DNA of 64,000 nt, taken from the NCBI RefSeq assembly GCF_000186345.1, contig NC_014962.1, positions 4,244,450 to 4,308,449 of the forward strand, given 5' to 3'. Of the stretch, positions 1-8,034 are shown one piece after another (positions within the stretch are counted from its first letter, which is position 1; the number at the start of each line of letters is the position of its first letter). The position numbers were made by a program, and so were the translations under genes. Source of the DNA: Isosphaera pallida ATCC 43644. Its GTDB lineage: Bacteria > Planctomycetota > Planctomycetia > Isosphaerales > Isosphaeraceae. The notes beneath the pieces are model-generated. The model was given only the letters and a program-made list of their open reading frames with translations. It made no database searches and was not told where the DNA came from.

Positions 1-67
1 ACTCAGGAAGCGGCAAGGTGTAGCGATCCGAATGATAAACCCGCGCTTTGACCTTCTCGACGCTCAT
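1..67 (-). CDS. Histone deacetylase-family protein, N-terminal fragment (cut by window edge)
   Basis: Only the first 22 codons are in the window, read leftward from an ATG at 67-65. The peptide begins MSVEKVKARVYHSD and continues with a YTLPLPE stretch. This resembles the start of bacterial histone deacetylase/acetoin utilisation (AcuC-like) proteins, which open with a strand ending in Y-H/S-D followed by LPLP(E/P)GHRFP. A purine-rich AAGGAAGGAAG lies about 6 bases upstream of the ATG. These are zinc-dependent deacylases of lysine or polyamine substrates. The gene diverges from argG, so the roughly 240 bases between them should hold both promoters. The fragment is short, so the family call is tentative. 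Confidence 0.5.
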   Translation of the reverse strand, partial: MSVEKVKARVYHSDRYTLPLPE

Positions 68-304
68 CGACGCGCTTCCTTCCTTCGAATCTCCCACTGT
101 GATCGATCCTCGTACCAGCGTTGGAATGCCAGCCGCAATGATACAATCGTAGACAGCCTGGACCCTCCCGGCCCCAAAACATCCGCGGACCCCGGCCTGG
201 ACTTCGCCTCGCCGAATCCTTCCTTCCCTCCTTGCCTCGCCTCTGGTTAAACGGTTTTGGTTCGTGTTGCCCCTCATCTCGGCACGCTTCGGGACGCTTC
301 CTTG

Positions 305-1564
305 ATGAACACCAGTCAACTTCGCGGCCGCACCGTGGCCTTTGCTGCCTCGGGCGGTCTGGACAGCTGCACGATTACCCGTTGGCTCACCGATCAGGGA
401 GTGACCGTGGTGGCGATCACTGCCGATCTCGCCCAGCCTGACGAGCCGGACTTCGCCGCCATCGAGGCCCGCATGAGGGCCAGCGGAGCCAAGGAGTTCA
501 TCCGGGTGCCGCTGCACGACGCCATCGCCCAGGCGGGTCTGGAAGGCGTCCAGGCCCAGGCCCGCTACGAAGGACCGTACTGGAACACCACCGCGATCGG
601 CCGCCATGTGATCGTCGCGGGCATGATCCCGGTGATGCGCGAGTTGGGCGTCTCGATCCTCTCCCACGGCGCGACCGGACGCGGCAACGACCAGGTCCGT
701 TTCCAACTGGTCACCAACATGCTCGCCCCCGACTTCCAGGTGTACGCCCCCTGGCGCGATCCCGAGTTCCTCGGTCGGTTCCGAGGCCGCCGCGAGATGA
801 TTGACTATTGCAACTCCCACAACCTGCCGATCAAAGCGACCGTGGAGGCCCCTTACTCCACCGACGCCAACCTCTTGGGTCTGACCCACGAGGCCGGCAA
901 GCTCGAATCGCTGGAGGTCGCCCCCAGCTTCGTCGAACCCAAGATGGGCGTGACACCCCAATGCGCCCCGGACACTCCCCAGGTCGTCACCCTTCGCTTC
1001 GAGGCGGGCCGCCCGGTGATGATCAACGGTCAAAGCGTCAGTGGCTTCGAGGCATTGCGCTTGGCCAATCAACTTGGCGGCGCGCATGGGGTCGGTATCG
1101 CTGCCCACCTGGTTGAAAATCGCTTCGTGGGGATCAAGTCCCGAGGAGTTTACGAGGCCCCCGGCATGGAACTGCTGGGCACGGCGTATCGTTATCTGCT
1201 CGAATTAATTCTCGACCGTCGCGCCCGCGCCCACTTCGACAACCTCTCTGGCTTCATCGCGCAACAAGTCTATCAAGGTTACGGCTTCGACCTGGCCTCA
1301 CGGATGGCCCGCAAAGCGGTCGAGGAGGTGACCAAGCTCGCCACCGGCACGATCGCAGTGAGCCTCTACAAAGGTCAAGTTCGCTTTGAGTCCGCCCGCG
1401 ACGTGCCCCACTCGCTCTATTCCGAGGACAACGCCTCGATGGAGGCGGTCGGCGAGTTCGACCACGCCGACAGCGAAGGATTCCTCCGCGTCCTCTCCGT
1501 CGGAGCCCGCGCCTTGGGAGCCGCCGGACAGGTTCCCCCCGCCTCGCTCAACCAGAGGGGCTGA
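305..1564 (+). CDS. argG: Argininosuccinate synthase
   Basis: Cytoplasmic ligase that joins citrulline and aspartate with ATP to give argininosuccinate, the penultimate step of arginine synthesis. The 419-residue protein has the PP-loop ATP-binding motif SGGLDS near residues 16-21, in a slightly unusual SGGLDSC form (most enzymes have SGGLDTS). It also has the family motif GATGRGNDQVRF near residues 122-133, normally GATGKGNDQVRF. Length matches the 400-450 residue family norm. A TTG codon at 257 would add 16 residues that do not look like the family, so the ATG at 305 directly before the first beta strand is preferred. No other arginine genes are adjacent. Confidence 0.93.
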   Translation: MNTSQLRGRTVAFAASGGLDSCTITRWLTDQGVTVVAITADLAQPDEPDFAAIEARMRASGAKEFIRVPLHDAIAQAGLEGVQAQARYEGPYWNTTAIGRHVIVAGMIPVMRELGVSILSHGATGRGNDQVRFQLVTNMLAPDFQVYAPWRDPEFLGRFRGRREMIDYCNSHNLPIKATVEAPYSTDANLLGLTHEAGKLESLEVAPSFVEPKMGVTPQCAPDTPQVVTLRFEAGRPVMINGQSVSGFEALRLANQLGGAHGVGIAAHLVENRFVGIKSRGVYEAPGMELLGTAYRYLLELILDRRARAHFDNLSGFIAQQVYQGYGFDLASRMARKAVEEVTKLATGTIAVSLYKGQVRFESARDVPHSLYSEDNASMEAVGEFDHADSEGFLRVLSVGARALGAAGQVPPASLNQRG

Positions 1565-1942
1565 GCCGCTCACCGAACACGGTCATAACGATTTCCATCC
1601 AGATCCACTGGACCCACCTTTCGTCCCTGGTCCTTCGATTCCAGGTCTCAACCCTCGGTTGAAGCAGCGGACTTTGCTCGCCTCTTCCTTAAACCAAGAT
1701 GGTCCCAGTGATCTCCATGTGTCAATCTTAGCAGGGTCAGTTCGCGTTCACTTCGTCCCCACCGCGCGAACGGTCCCGGAACTCAGTGGCGCGATCTGGA
1801 TCTTGCCCAACAATCTGCACGACCGGCTCGATGATGAAATGTGGCCCTCGTTCGATGAATCTTATTTTATCTGAAAGACACGCTCGCTGCCCCGTCGTCC
1901 ACCCTGCATCGGAGCCACCAGTCGTTGTAAGGACTTCCGCCC
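1565..1942. other. Intergenic, no gene seen
   Basis: 378 bases after argG. Open frames here are short and lack recognisable protein character. No clear hairpin terminator or promoter was found. An AAGGA ribosome-binding site near the right end belongs to the next gene. Confidence 0.5.
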
Positions 1943-2605
1943 ATGTCGATTCATCCGCTCGATCGCACTGAAGAGGATGTCAACCCAAGCGAGCAGCCAG
2001 AATTCGTTTACCCCTGCCCGTGCGGACGAGTCCAGCTTCGGTCTAAACATCTGATGCCCGAAGATTGGGCGCGGTGCGGCTCGTGCGGTCAGGTTCACAT
2101 GATTCCCACCGTGATGCCCAAACCCAAGCCCCGGGTTCTCCAGACCGATCCCAACGGTTCCCCCAAGCGCGATCCGCTCAGTCACCTCCCTCTTCCTTTA
2201 CCGCATCGTCGGGCGGTCTCCCCGGCCACAACCAACACGCCGGCAAGCCGTTGGGATTCGCTAACCCAAGACGAGGCGTCCACCCATCTAGCCCACGCCT
2301 CGTCCAAAACTCCCCAAGAACCTTCGACCCTAGCGGCCGCGACCTGGTTGGTGGTGGGGGCGGTCGCACTCTTCCTCCTCCTCGATCGCTCGATCAACCT
2401 CACCACTCTTCCACGATTTTTCCTGACCCTTTTTTTTATCTATAGTGTCTACATGATGATGAGTCCGATACGAGCGCGTTCCCGGCGCAAACGCCTCCCC
2501 GCGCCCAAGCGTGGTGTTGCTCCGCTCCCCGGCGATCCCAGCTGGAGGGCGCGCCAATCCGAAGCGTCCTCCGAGGAGTCGGGCAATTCCTCTAAGCCCT
2601 GGTGA
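1943..2605 (+). CDS. Unknown protein with N-terminal zinc ribbon-like cysteines and C-terminal membrane segments
   Basis: 220 residues, not assigned to a family. Near residues 24-50 it has paired cysteines, CPCGR and CGSCGQ, spaced like a small zinc ribbon. A Pro/Ser/Thr-rich linker follows to about residue 125. Two hydrophobic stretches around residues 128-145 and 153-172 look like a membrane hairpin, followed by a basic tail (RARSRRKRLPAPKR). AAGGA lies about 9 bases before the ATG. Codons show the high third-position GC of neighbouring genes. The layout, zinc ribbon on one side and hairpin plus positive tail, suggests a small membrane-anchored protein. Function is unknown. Confidence 0.6.
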   Translation: MSIHPLDRTEEDVNPSEQPEFVYPCPCGRVQLRSKHLMPEDWARCGSCGQVHMIPTVMPKPKPRVLQTDPNGSPKRDPLSHLPLPLPHRRAVSPATTNTPASRWDSLTQDEASTHLAHASSKTPQEPSTLAAATWLVVGAVALFLLLDRSINLTTLPRFFLTLFFIYSVYMMMSPIRARSRRKRLPAPKRGVAPLPGDPSWRARQSEASSEESGNSSKPW

Positions 2606-2818
2606 AAATTAGGCACGATCCCCTGAGGATTGAAGCCGAATGGGGCGGGGGAACGGATCGTTGCGTCGCGTTTTGGCCGCGACGACGCGCCAGAGGCGTC
2701 AACGCGCTCCATGTTCCCGACGCGACCCGGCTTCGGTTTCTCGACGTCCGATTTGTCTCCATTTGGGAATGGGTTGACGAGGTCCTGAGACGAAAGTCGG
2801 TCGCGGACGGGCCATCCG

Positions 2819-3232
2819 ATGAACCGACTTCGACAGGACAGCGCGAGCGACTCCATCGCTTTCAGCAATCAGTTCAATCAGTTCACGACCTGGACCACGA
2901 CCCTCACAATCCAAACCGGAGATCGAGGCGTTTCCGGTTCGTGCACCGAACGTCTCGCCGCGCTCGATTGGATCTTGAGTCGAATCAAGCTGGAAACACC
3001 GTTCGAGTCAGCCTTGCGCTGGGTGGACGAGCAGGACGAACGGGAGCATCCCAGTCTTGAGCCGGCGCGGGGTTGGCAAGCGGCGATCCGCCATCGCAAC
3101 TTGCTTCGGCACCCCTGGCATACCCTGGAAGGCGAGGACACGGCGTTTCCCGACCGCGCGACCATCCTCACCTACCATCAGCGGCGTATCGGCATTCGAA
3201 CCCTCATGGAAACGGTCCACGGGTTTGGGTAA
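2819..3232 (+). CDS. Hypothetical protein, 137 aa
   Basis: No family recognised. The C-terminal two thirds (from about residue 48, DWILSRIKLETPFESALRWV onward) read like a folded, charged, cytoplasmic protein with many Trp, His and Arg residues. Third-position GC matches neighbouring genes, which favours this frame over an overlapping one at 2602-3060. No signal peptide or membrane segment. The first ~40 residues (polar, Thr/Gln-rich) are less convincing, so the true start may be later. No strong ribosome-binding site. Confidence 0.5.
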   Translation: MNRLRQDSASDSIAFSNQFNQFTTWTTTLTIQTGDRGVSGSCTERLAALDWILSRIKLETPFESALRWVDEQDEREHPSLEPARGWQAAIRHRNLLRHPWHTLEGEDTAFPDRATILTYHQRRIGIRTLMETVHGFG

Positions 3233-3508
3233 ACCGCGAGCGTCAGCCTTTCTCGAATGCTTCCGGGTTGCGTGGAGCGGGACGACCGCCGACAATCGGT
3301 TGACGCGGGGCGCGGCGAGCCAATTTCACCAACACCACCACCCCACCACTGTGAACCGGTGACTCATTCCAGTATGGTGCCGGCATGGTTGTTCGGGGTT
3401 TTGAAGGCTCGCCTCGCAGACGCCAGCACTTACCCGACTCGGTGGTCCTCAGCCCGCGTCGGCTTCCGACGGATCGTTCCTCCCTCCAACCCAGGAGGTT
3501 TTCGTTTT

Positions 3509-4201
3509 ATGAGTCGGTACGTCAAATTTTTGACCTTCCTCTGCTCAACCGTCGCGGTGACCTCAGCGCTGATCGCAGTTCCCGGTCTCTCCGACCGTGA
3601 ACCGGCATGGGCGGAATTGCAACCACCCGGCAAGAACAAGAGTGTCACCGACCCCAATCCAGCTCAACCGCCGGACGCTCCGCTGGTGGACACAGCCAAG
3701 GCCGCCGCGCCCACTCGCGACGAGCCGGCCGTGACCAAGGCCCGCTCCGAATCTCCCCGCGCTGGGCATGCGGACGTCGTCGCCGCGCCGCTCCCCCAGA
3801 ATTACGCCGCCGTGACGCCGCGTAAGGCGATCCCCCCTCAACCCAACCGCGATCTCGGCTTCGTCTCCAAGGTCGGCACCTTCCAGCGACGGGGCTACAC
3901 CATCGAGGCCGCCTACCGCTTCCGCGACCCCAGTGAAAGACGTTTCCGGTTCTACAACAGCCGCTTCGACCTGGTCTTCTCCGCGCCGATCCGGTTCGGT
4001 TCCGCCGGCTCGATCACCGGCTTCCAGCAAACCTTCCTGGCTTCAGTCTACAAGGATGAGATTTACGACTTCTGGATTGCGATCTCCGATCGTTCCAACC
4101 CCGACGGCACGTACAACCTTGCCTTCTCCTTCGACGTCAATCAGCCGTTCGGCTGGTATTGGTGGGACGACGACATGCGCGGCTTCCCCTACGGCGACTG
4201 A
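3509..4201 (+). CDS. Exported protein of unknown function
   Basis: 230 residues starting MSRYVKFLTFLCSTVAV, a signal peptide with likely cleavage after the AWA near residue 35. An alanine/proline-rich, probably disordered linker runs to about residue 115. A compact C-terminal domain follows, rich in aromatic residues and ending in a Trp/Asp cluster (FGWYWWDDDMRG). The start is well supported by AGGAGG at 3493-3498, 10 bases upstream. The reading frame stays open upstream to 3257, but that part is not protein-like. The domain is not one I recognise; it looks like a planctomycete-specific envelope or periplasmic protein. Confidence 0.72.
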   Translation: MSRYVKFLTFLCSTVAVTSALIAVPGLSDREPAWAELQPPGKNKSVTDPNPAQPPDAPLVDTAKAAAPTRDEPAVTKARSESPRAGHADVVAAPLPQNYAAVTPRKAIPPQPNRDLGFVSKVGTFQRRGYTIEAAYRFRDPSERRFRFYNSRFDLVFSAPIRFGSAGSITGFQQTFLASVYKDEIYDFWIAISDRSNPDGTYNLAFSFDVNQPFGWYWWDDDMRGFPYGD

Positions 4202-4625
4202 AGCCATCTGCGTCGCTCAATTCCAAGCAGTGCCGACCAACCGGATCGTTCAAGTCTCGAGAGCAGATCCGATCCCCCAGGGGTTAGTCGCCGGTGATCC
4301 TCGACCCCAACGGGGCCGCTCCCCAGGATGCACACCCTGGAGAACGGCCCTCGCGCCTCACCGATCCAACGATCATGGTGTGTCGCGCTGATGTTCCCGA
4401 CCCCGCCGGGGTTGGCAAACCCACATCATCAACCAGGGTGAGAGGAGGAGAGGTCGCGTGATGACCGGATCCCAAGCCCTGCCCTGTACTTTGGAACTGA
4501 TGCCGTCGAGGTCGAGAACCCCGCGGCATCAGTCAGGAACGAGTCGCGTCCACCCATCGGACCTTGGTTGAAACGACTCGGGTGATGGTCAGCCCAGCCG
4601 CGGAGAGAGCGGTGGTCATGTCGTT
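4202..4625. other. Intergenic between convergent genes
   Basis: 424 bases between the exported protein (plus) and the histidine kinase (minus), which converge. Apart from the hairpin at 4313-4350 no structure or gene was seen. Confidence 0.5.
4313..4350 (+). terminator. Imperfect hairpin downstream of exported protein gene
   Basis: Outer stem GGGCCG (4313-4318) with CGGCCC (4345-4350), and inner stem CCAGG (4323-4327) with CCTGG (4336-4340), separated by a partly mismatched internal loop. It lies about 110 bases past the stop of the exported protein. No T-run follows, so it may be an mRNA 3' end structure rather than a classic intrinsic terminator. Confidence 0.35.
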
Positions 4626-7600
4626 TCATGCCTGAGTCAACGATGGCATCACCCGCTGAATCGCCTCACGCAGGCGGGTCATGGTGATCGGCTTGGTAAG
4701 ATAATCGTCAAATCCCGCCTGGAGGCACTGCAAACGTTGTTCGTCGCGGGCGTTGGCGGTCAACGCGATCATGGCCAAATGAGCCGATCCATGATGGTCA
4801 GAGGTCGAATCCTCGAAACGGGCCTCCCAGCAGCGAACGTGGCGGGCCACCTCGTCGCCGTTCATCTCGGGCATCTGAAGATCCAGCAGCGCCAGGGCGA
4901 AGGTGGACGGACCATCCCGACCACGTTTGAGGAGCTCCCAGGCAGTTCGACCGTTTTCGGCAAAGGTGATCGTCACATTCGGCAGGATCCGACGAACATA
5001 GTATCCCAGAATTTCACGAACATCGTCGTTGTCCTCGGCAATTAGAATCCGGGGCGCGTCGGCTTGATCTTCCTCGCGTGACAAGGTCGCAGAGGGCGAT
5101 TTTAATGCATGATCATTTACAATGATGTTTGGACAATTCTCTTGGACGGGGGAATCGGTGTAGTGGCTTGACGTGGGGAGGACGATGGGATCGGTCGTGG
5201 GCGATGAGACGGCTTGCAACGAAGGAGACTGGTGGTGACAAGAAACCGGCAGCCAGAGTTCGAAGAGGCTGCCGCGACCCGGAGCGCTTCGCACTTGGAT
5301 GAAACCGTCGAGTTGGTGGGCCAGGGTTCGGGCGATGTGCAACCCCAGGCCATATCCGACGGGAGCCGTCCCCGAACCGCGCTCGGCGGCGACCTGGGAG
5401 AACGGCTCGAAGACGCGAGGCAGTTGGTCGGCGGCGATCCCCACCCCGGTATCGCGCACCTGAACGACCACCCAGCCCCGCTCGACGGTTGGTTCCGCGC
5501 CGGAGTCTTCGGAGGTCGTGGTCTCCCAACGACTCGACGGGATCGAAGTGGAGAACGAGGCGAAAACCGTCTCGGTCTCAGGCGGATGTCCAAGGTGTTC
5601 CGACTCGGTCGTGTCAGGGTCGCTCACGGCCACGCGATGGATCACGCGCAAGGTCACCTCGCCTCCGGGCGGAGTATACTTGATCGCGTTAGTGACCAAG
5701 TTTGTGACGATCTGTTGAACTCTTAAAGGATCGGTGCGAATCGTCTCCGGAACCGTTTCCTCCACCAGGTGAGCCAATCGAATCCCCTTCTCCATTGCGG
5801 CGTGGCTGGTGAGCATGACGACATCGGCCACAATGGCGTGGGGATTGGCGTCGCTCCAATGGATGTCCAACCCGCCCGCCTCGATTTTGGCAAAGTCCAG
5901 CACATTGGCCAACAAATGACTGAGATGCCGACCCGAGCGAATCAAGGTCTGTCGGGCCCGTTCCGCCTCGTCGCGTGGGATGTCGCTTTCGACCAGACGA
6001 TCGACATTGCCCAAAATCGCGGTCAACGGGGTGCGGATCTCATGGCTCAACTGGGCCAGATGGTCGGATCGGGCGCGCATTGCCTGTTCGCTGGCCCAAC
6101 GGCTACGTTCCAAGATGGCTTGGGTTCGCTTCAGTTCTGTCAGGTCGATCCCCACTCCACCTACCAAGTTGTCGGTGCGCCCCTGAGCGTCGGTGAGCGG
6201 GAACTTCAACACCAGCCCCTTGAATATCGTGCCGTCGGGTTGGCGGCCCCGCCCGACCTGTTGTATGACCCGCCCCTCCCGGCGCACCTGGTCGGAAACA
6301 ACTTTCCACTCGGCAGCGATCTCCAGCGGCGCGATGTCCGAGGTTCGCCGACCGACCAGCGACTCGGGATCCTCCACTCCGTAAAGCCGCGCAGTGTAAC
6401 GGTTGACGAAGACGAACCGCTCGTGGTCGTCGGTGATCCACGCCCCCATCGGCACCTGATCCATGAACTGGCGAAACCGTTGCTCAGTCTCAAGCCGAGC
6501 CTGGTTGGCCTCGATCTGCTCGGTGACATCCAGAATCAGGCCGTCACGCAACACCCGGTCACCCTCCCGGCGGGGCCGCGACCGCACTTGAATCCAACGC
6601 CATTGCCCCCAGGCAGCTCGCACTCGAACCGTTTCGTCCAGCGGTTCCCAGGCTTGGGCTGACCGCTGAATCGCCCGCCACATCTGCTCTTGATCGTCGG
6701 GATGGATCAGATTATTGAAAAGATGTGCTGAATTATTAATGAGGATTTGCGGATCATAACCCAGCACCCGCTGGAAGCCGGTGCCGATGTACTTGAAGTG
6801 GAGCTCTAACCCCGATGGTCCCTCGATCTGTTCACTCTGAATCAACGCCCCGCCCGGGATGTTTTCCTCCAACACCCGCAACATTGCCTCGCGACGCTTA
6901 AGGTTTGATTGAGCGTCGCGCAGCTCGGTGATGTCGGAGCGGATGCAAAAGAATTCCTCCTCGCCATCCTCCCAATCGTGTAAGGAGATGATCAACGCTC
7001 GGTGATAAGTCGGTTGGCCATTTTTGTCGAGGGCGCGGAACTCGATGACCGCCTGACCGGTTCGAGCCAGTTGGTCGCGGGCCTCCGCGATGATGTGCCG
7101 ATCCTCAGGGTGAATCGACTCGGCTGCGGCGGTGCCGACGAGTTGCTCGGGGGTTTTGTCCAGCAAGGCGGCGTAGGCGGCGTTGACCTTCAGGTACGTG
7201 CCGTCCCGACCAATGACCGCGCGGGCCTGGCACAGGTCGATGAGGCGTTTGAAGTGGCGTTGCTCGTCCCAGTCCCGCTCGCTCAGGATCAGGCGAAACC
7301 GGGTGCGGCGATGCTGGTCGATGATCGATGCCCCCACCAGCGCCAATCCTGTGCCGAAGACGAGATGGACCGCGTCGGCGGTCGTCGCTGCGCCGGCTTC
7401 GACCCGAGGAAGGAAAATCAAGATAAACATCGCGGTCATCAAAACCGCCGTGGTCACGATCGCCGGACCCAGACCGATTCGCCAGGCGCAAGCCCACACC
7501 AACGGCAGGAAGAAGACCACCCGGGTCTCGCCACCGTAACCCGGCCCCAGACTGGCCAGGATTGCCACGCCGGCCGCCCCCAGGATCAAAGGCGCAAGCA

Positions 7601-7661
7601 ACCAACGGGCGACTTGGACCACCCACCATCGGATCACGGGTTTCCCAATAATCCCCCACAC
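4626..7661 (-). CDS. Membrane-bound hybrid sensor histidine kinase with three PAS domains
   Basis: 1011 residues. The N-terminus has about four hydrophobic helices (residues 10-110) like the KdpD-type DUF4118 membrane module. Three PAS/PAC repeats follow (roughly 125-250, 262-385, 390-515). The dimerisation helix carries SHEIRTPL with phospho-acceptor His540. The ATPase domain has the N box NLVTNAIKYT (around 653) and G box DTGVGIA, and a C-terminal receiver domain carries the phospho-Asp at residue 927 in LLDLQMPEMNG. A polar insert of about 50 residues lies between the N and G boxes. Translation starts at GTG 7661, preceded by GAGGGG at good spacing. Ligand unknown; no cognate regulator is adjacent, so output may go through a phosphotransfer protein elsewhere. 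Confidence 0.92.
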   Translation of the reverse strand: MWGIIGKPVIRWWVVQVARWLLAPLILGAAGVAILASLGPGYGGETRVVFFLPLVWACAWRIGLGPAIVTTAVLMTAMFILIFLPRVEAGAATTADAVHLVFGTGLALVGASIIDQHRRTRFRLILSERDWDEQRHFKRLIDLCQARAVIGRDGTYLKVNAAYAALLDKTPEQLVGTAAAESIHPEDRHIIAEARDQLARTGQAVIEFRALDKNGQPTYHRALIISLHDWEDGEEEFFCIRSDITELRDAQSNLKRREAMLRVLEENIPGGALIQSEQIEGPSGLELHFKYIGTGFQRVLGYDPQILINNSAHLFNNLIHPDDQEQMWRAIQRSAQAWEPLDETVRVRAAWGQWRWIQVRSRPRREGDRVLRDGLILDVTEQIEANQARLETEQRFRQFMDQVPMGAWITDDHERFVFVNRYTARLYGVEDPESLVGRRTSDIAPLEIAAEWKVVSDQVRREGRVIQQVGRGRQPDGTIFKGLVLKFPLTDAQGRTDNLVGGVGIDLTELKRTQAILERSRWASEQAMRARSDHLAQLSHEIRTPLTAILGNVDRLVESDIPRDEAERARQTLIRSGRHLSHLLANVLDFAKIEAGGLDIHWSDANPHAIVADVVMLTSHAAMEKGIRLAHLVEETVPETIRTDPLRVQQIVTNLVTNAIKYTPPGGEVTLRVIHRVAVSDPDTTESEHLGHPPETETVFASFSTSIPSSRWETTTSEDSGAEPTVERGWVVVQVRDTGVGIAADQLPRVFEPFSQVAAERGSGTAPVGYGLGLHIARTLAHQLDGFIQVRSAPGRGSLFELWLPVSCHHQSPSLQAVSSPTTDPIVLPTSSHYTDSPVQENCPNIIVNDHALKSPSATLSREEDQADAPRILIAEDNDDVREILGYYVRRILPNVTITFAENGRTAWELLKRGRDGPSTFALALLDLQMPEMNGDEVARHVRCWEARFEDSTSDHHGSAHLAMIALTANARDEQRLQCLQAGFDDYLTKPITMTRLREAIQRVMPSLTQA

Positions 7662-8034
7662 GACGAACGCCCCTCGTGTCCCACGGTCCGATAGGCTCCA
7701 CCACGCTCAACGACCCTGAAGCTCACCTTGGATCATAACGCAGTTTGCTCGTCTCTGCTGGGGCCATATCGAACGGGAACACTTAGGACGGCATCGAGCC
7801 CGCCCCGCTGGGCATGTCCATCGGGAGTCTTCAACCCACGCCAAACAAGTCTCTGACATTTCCCAACGAACCGGATTAGAATGACCGTATCAAGGATTGC
7901 GGCTGGACCACTCGAGGCGGCCGACGCCTCGTGGTCACCTGCCGTCCGCCCTCACCACGTTCTCGGCTTTGGGCCGAACGTCGGTCCCGCCCCACCTCCC
8001 GCCTTGATCTCGCCTCCGACGGAGCGCCCCGCCC
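7662..8034. other. Divergent intergenic region
   Basis: 373 bases between the start of the histidine kinase (minus) and the PPC-domain protein (plus). It must hold both promoters, but no convincing -35/-10 pair or operator could be picked out by eye. Confidence 0.45.

Noticed and set aside
32-250. 72-codon open frame on the plus strand at the left edge
   Set aside because: It overlaps the start of the deacetylase-like gene on the other strand and the argG upstream region, and it has no protein character.
2602-3060. 152-codon open frame overlapping the 137-aa gene
   Set aside because: Its composition is Arg-rich and unlike the neighbours, while the alternative frame at 2819-3232 has proper third-position GC.
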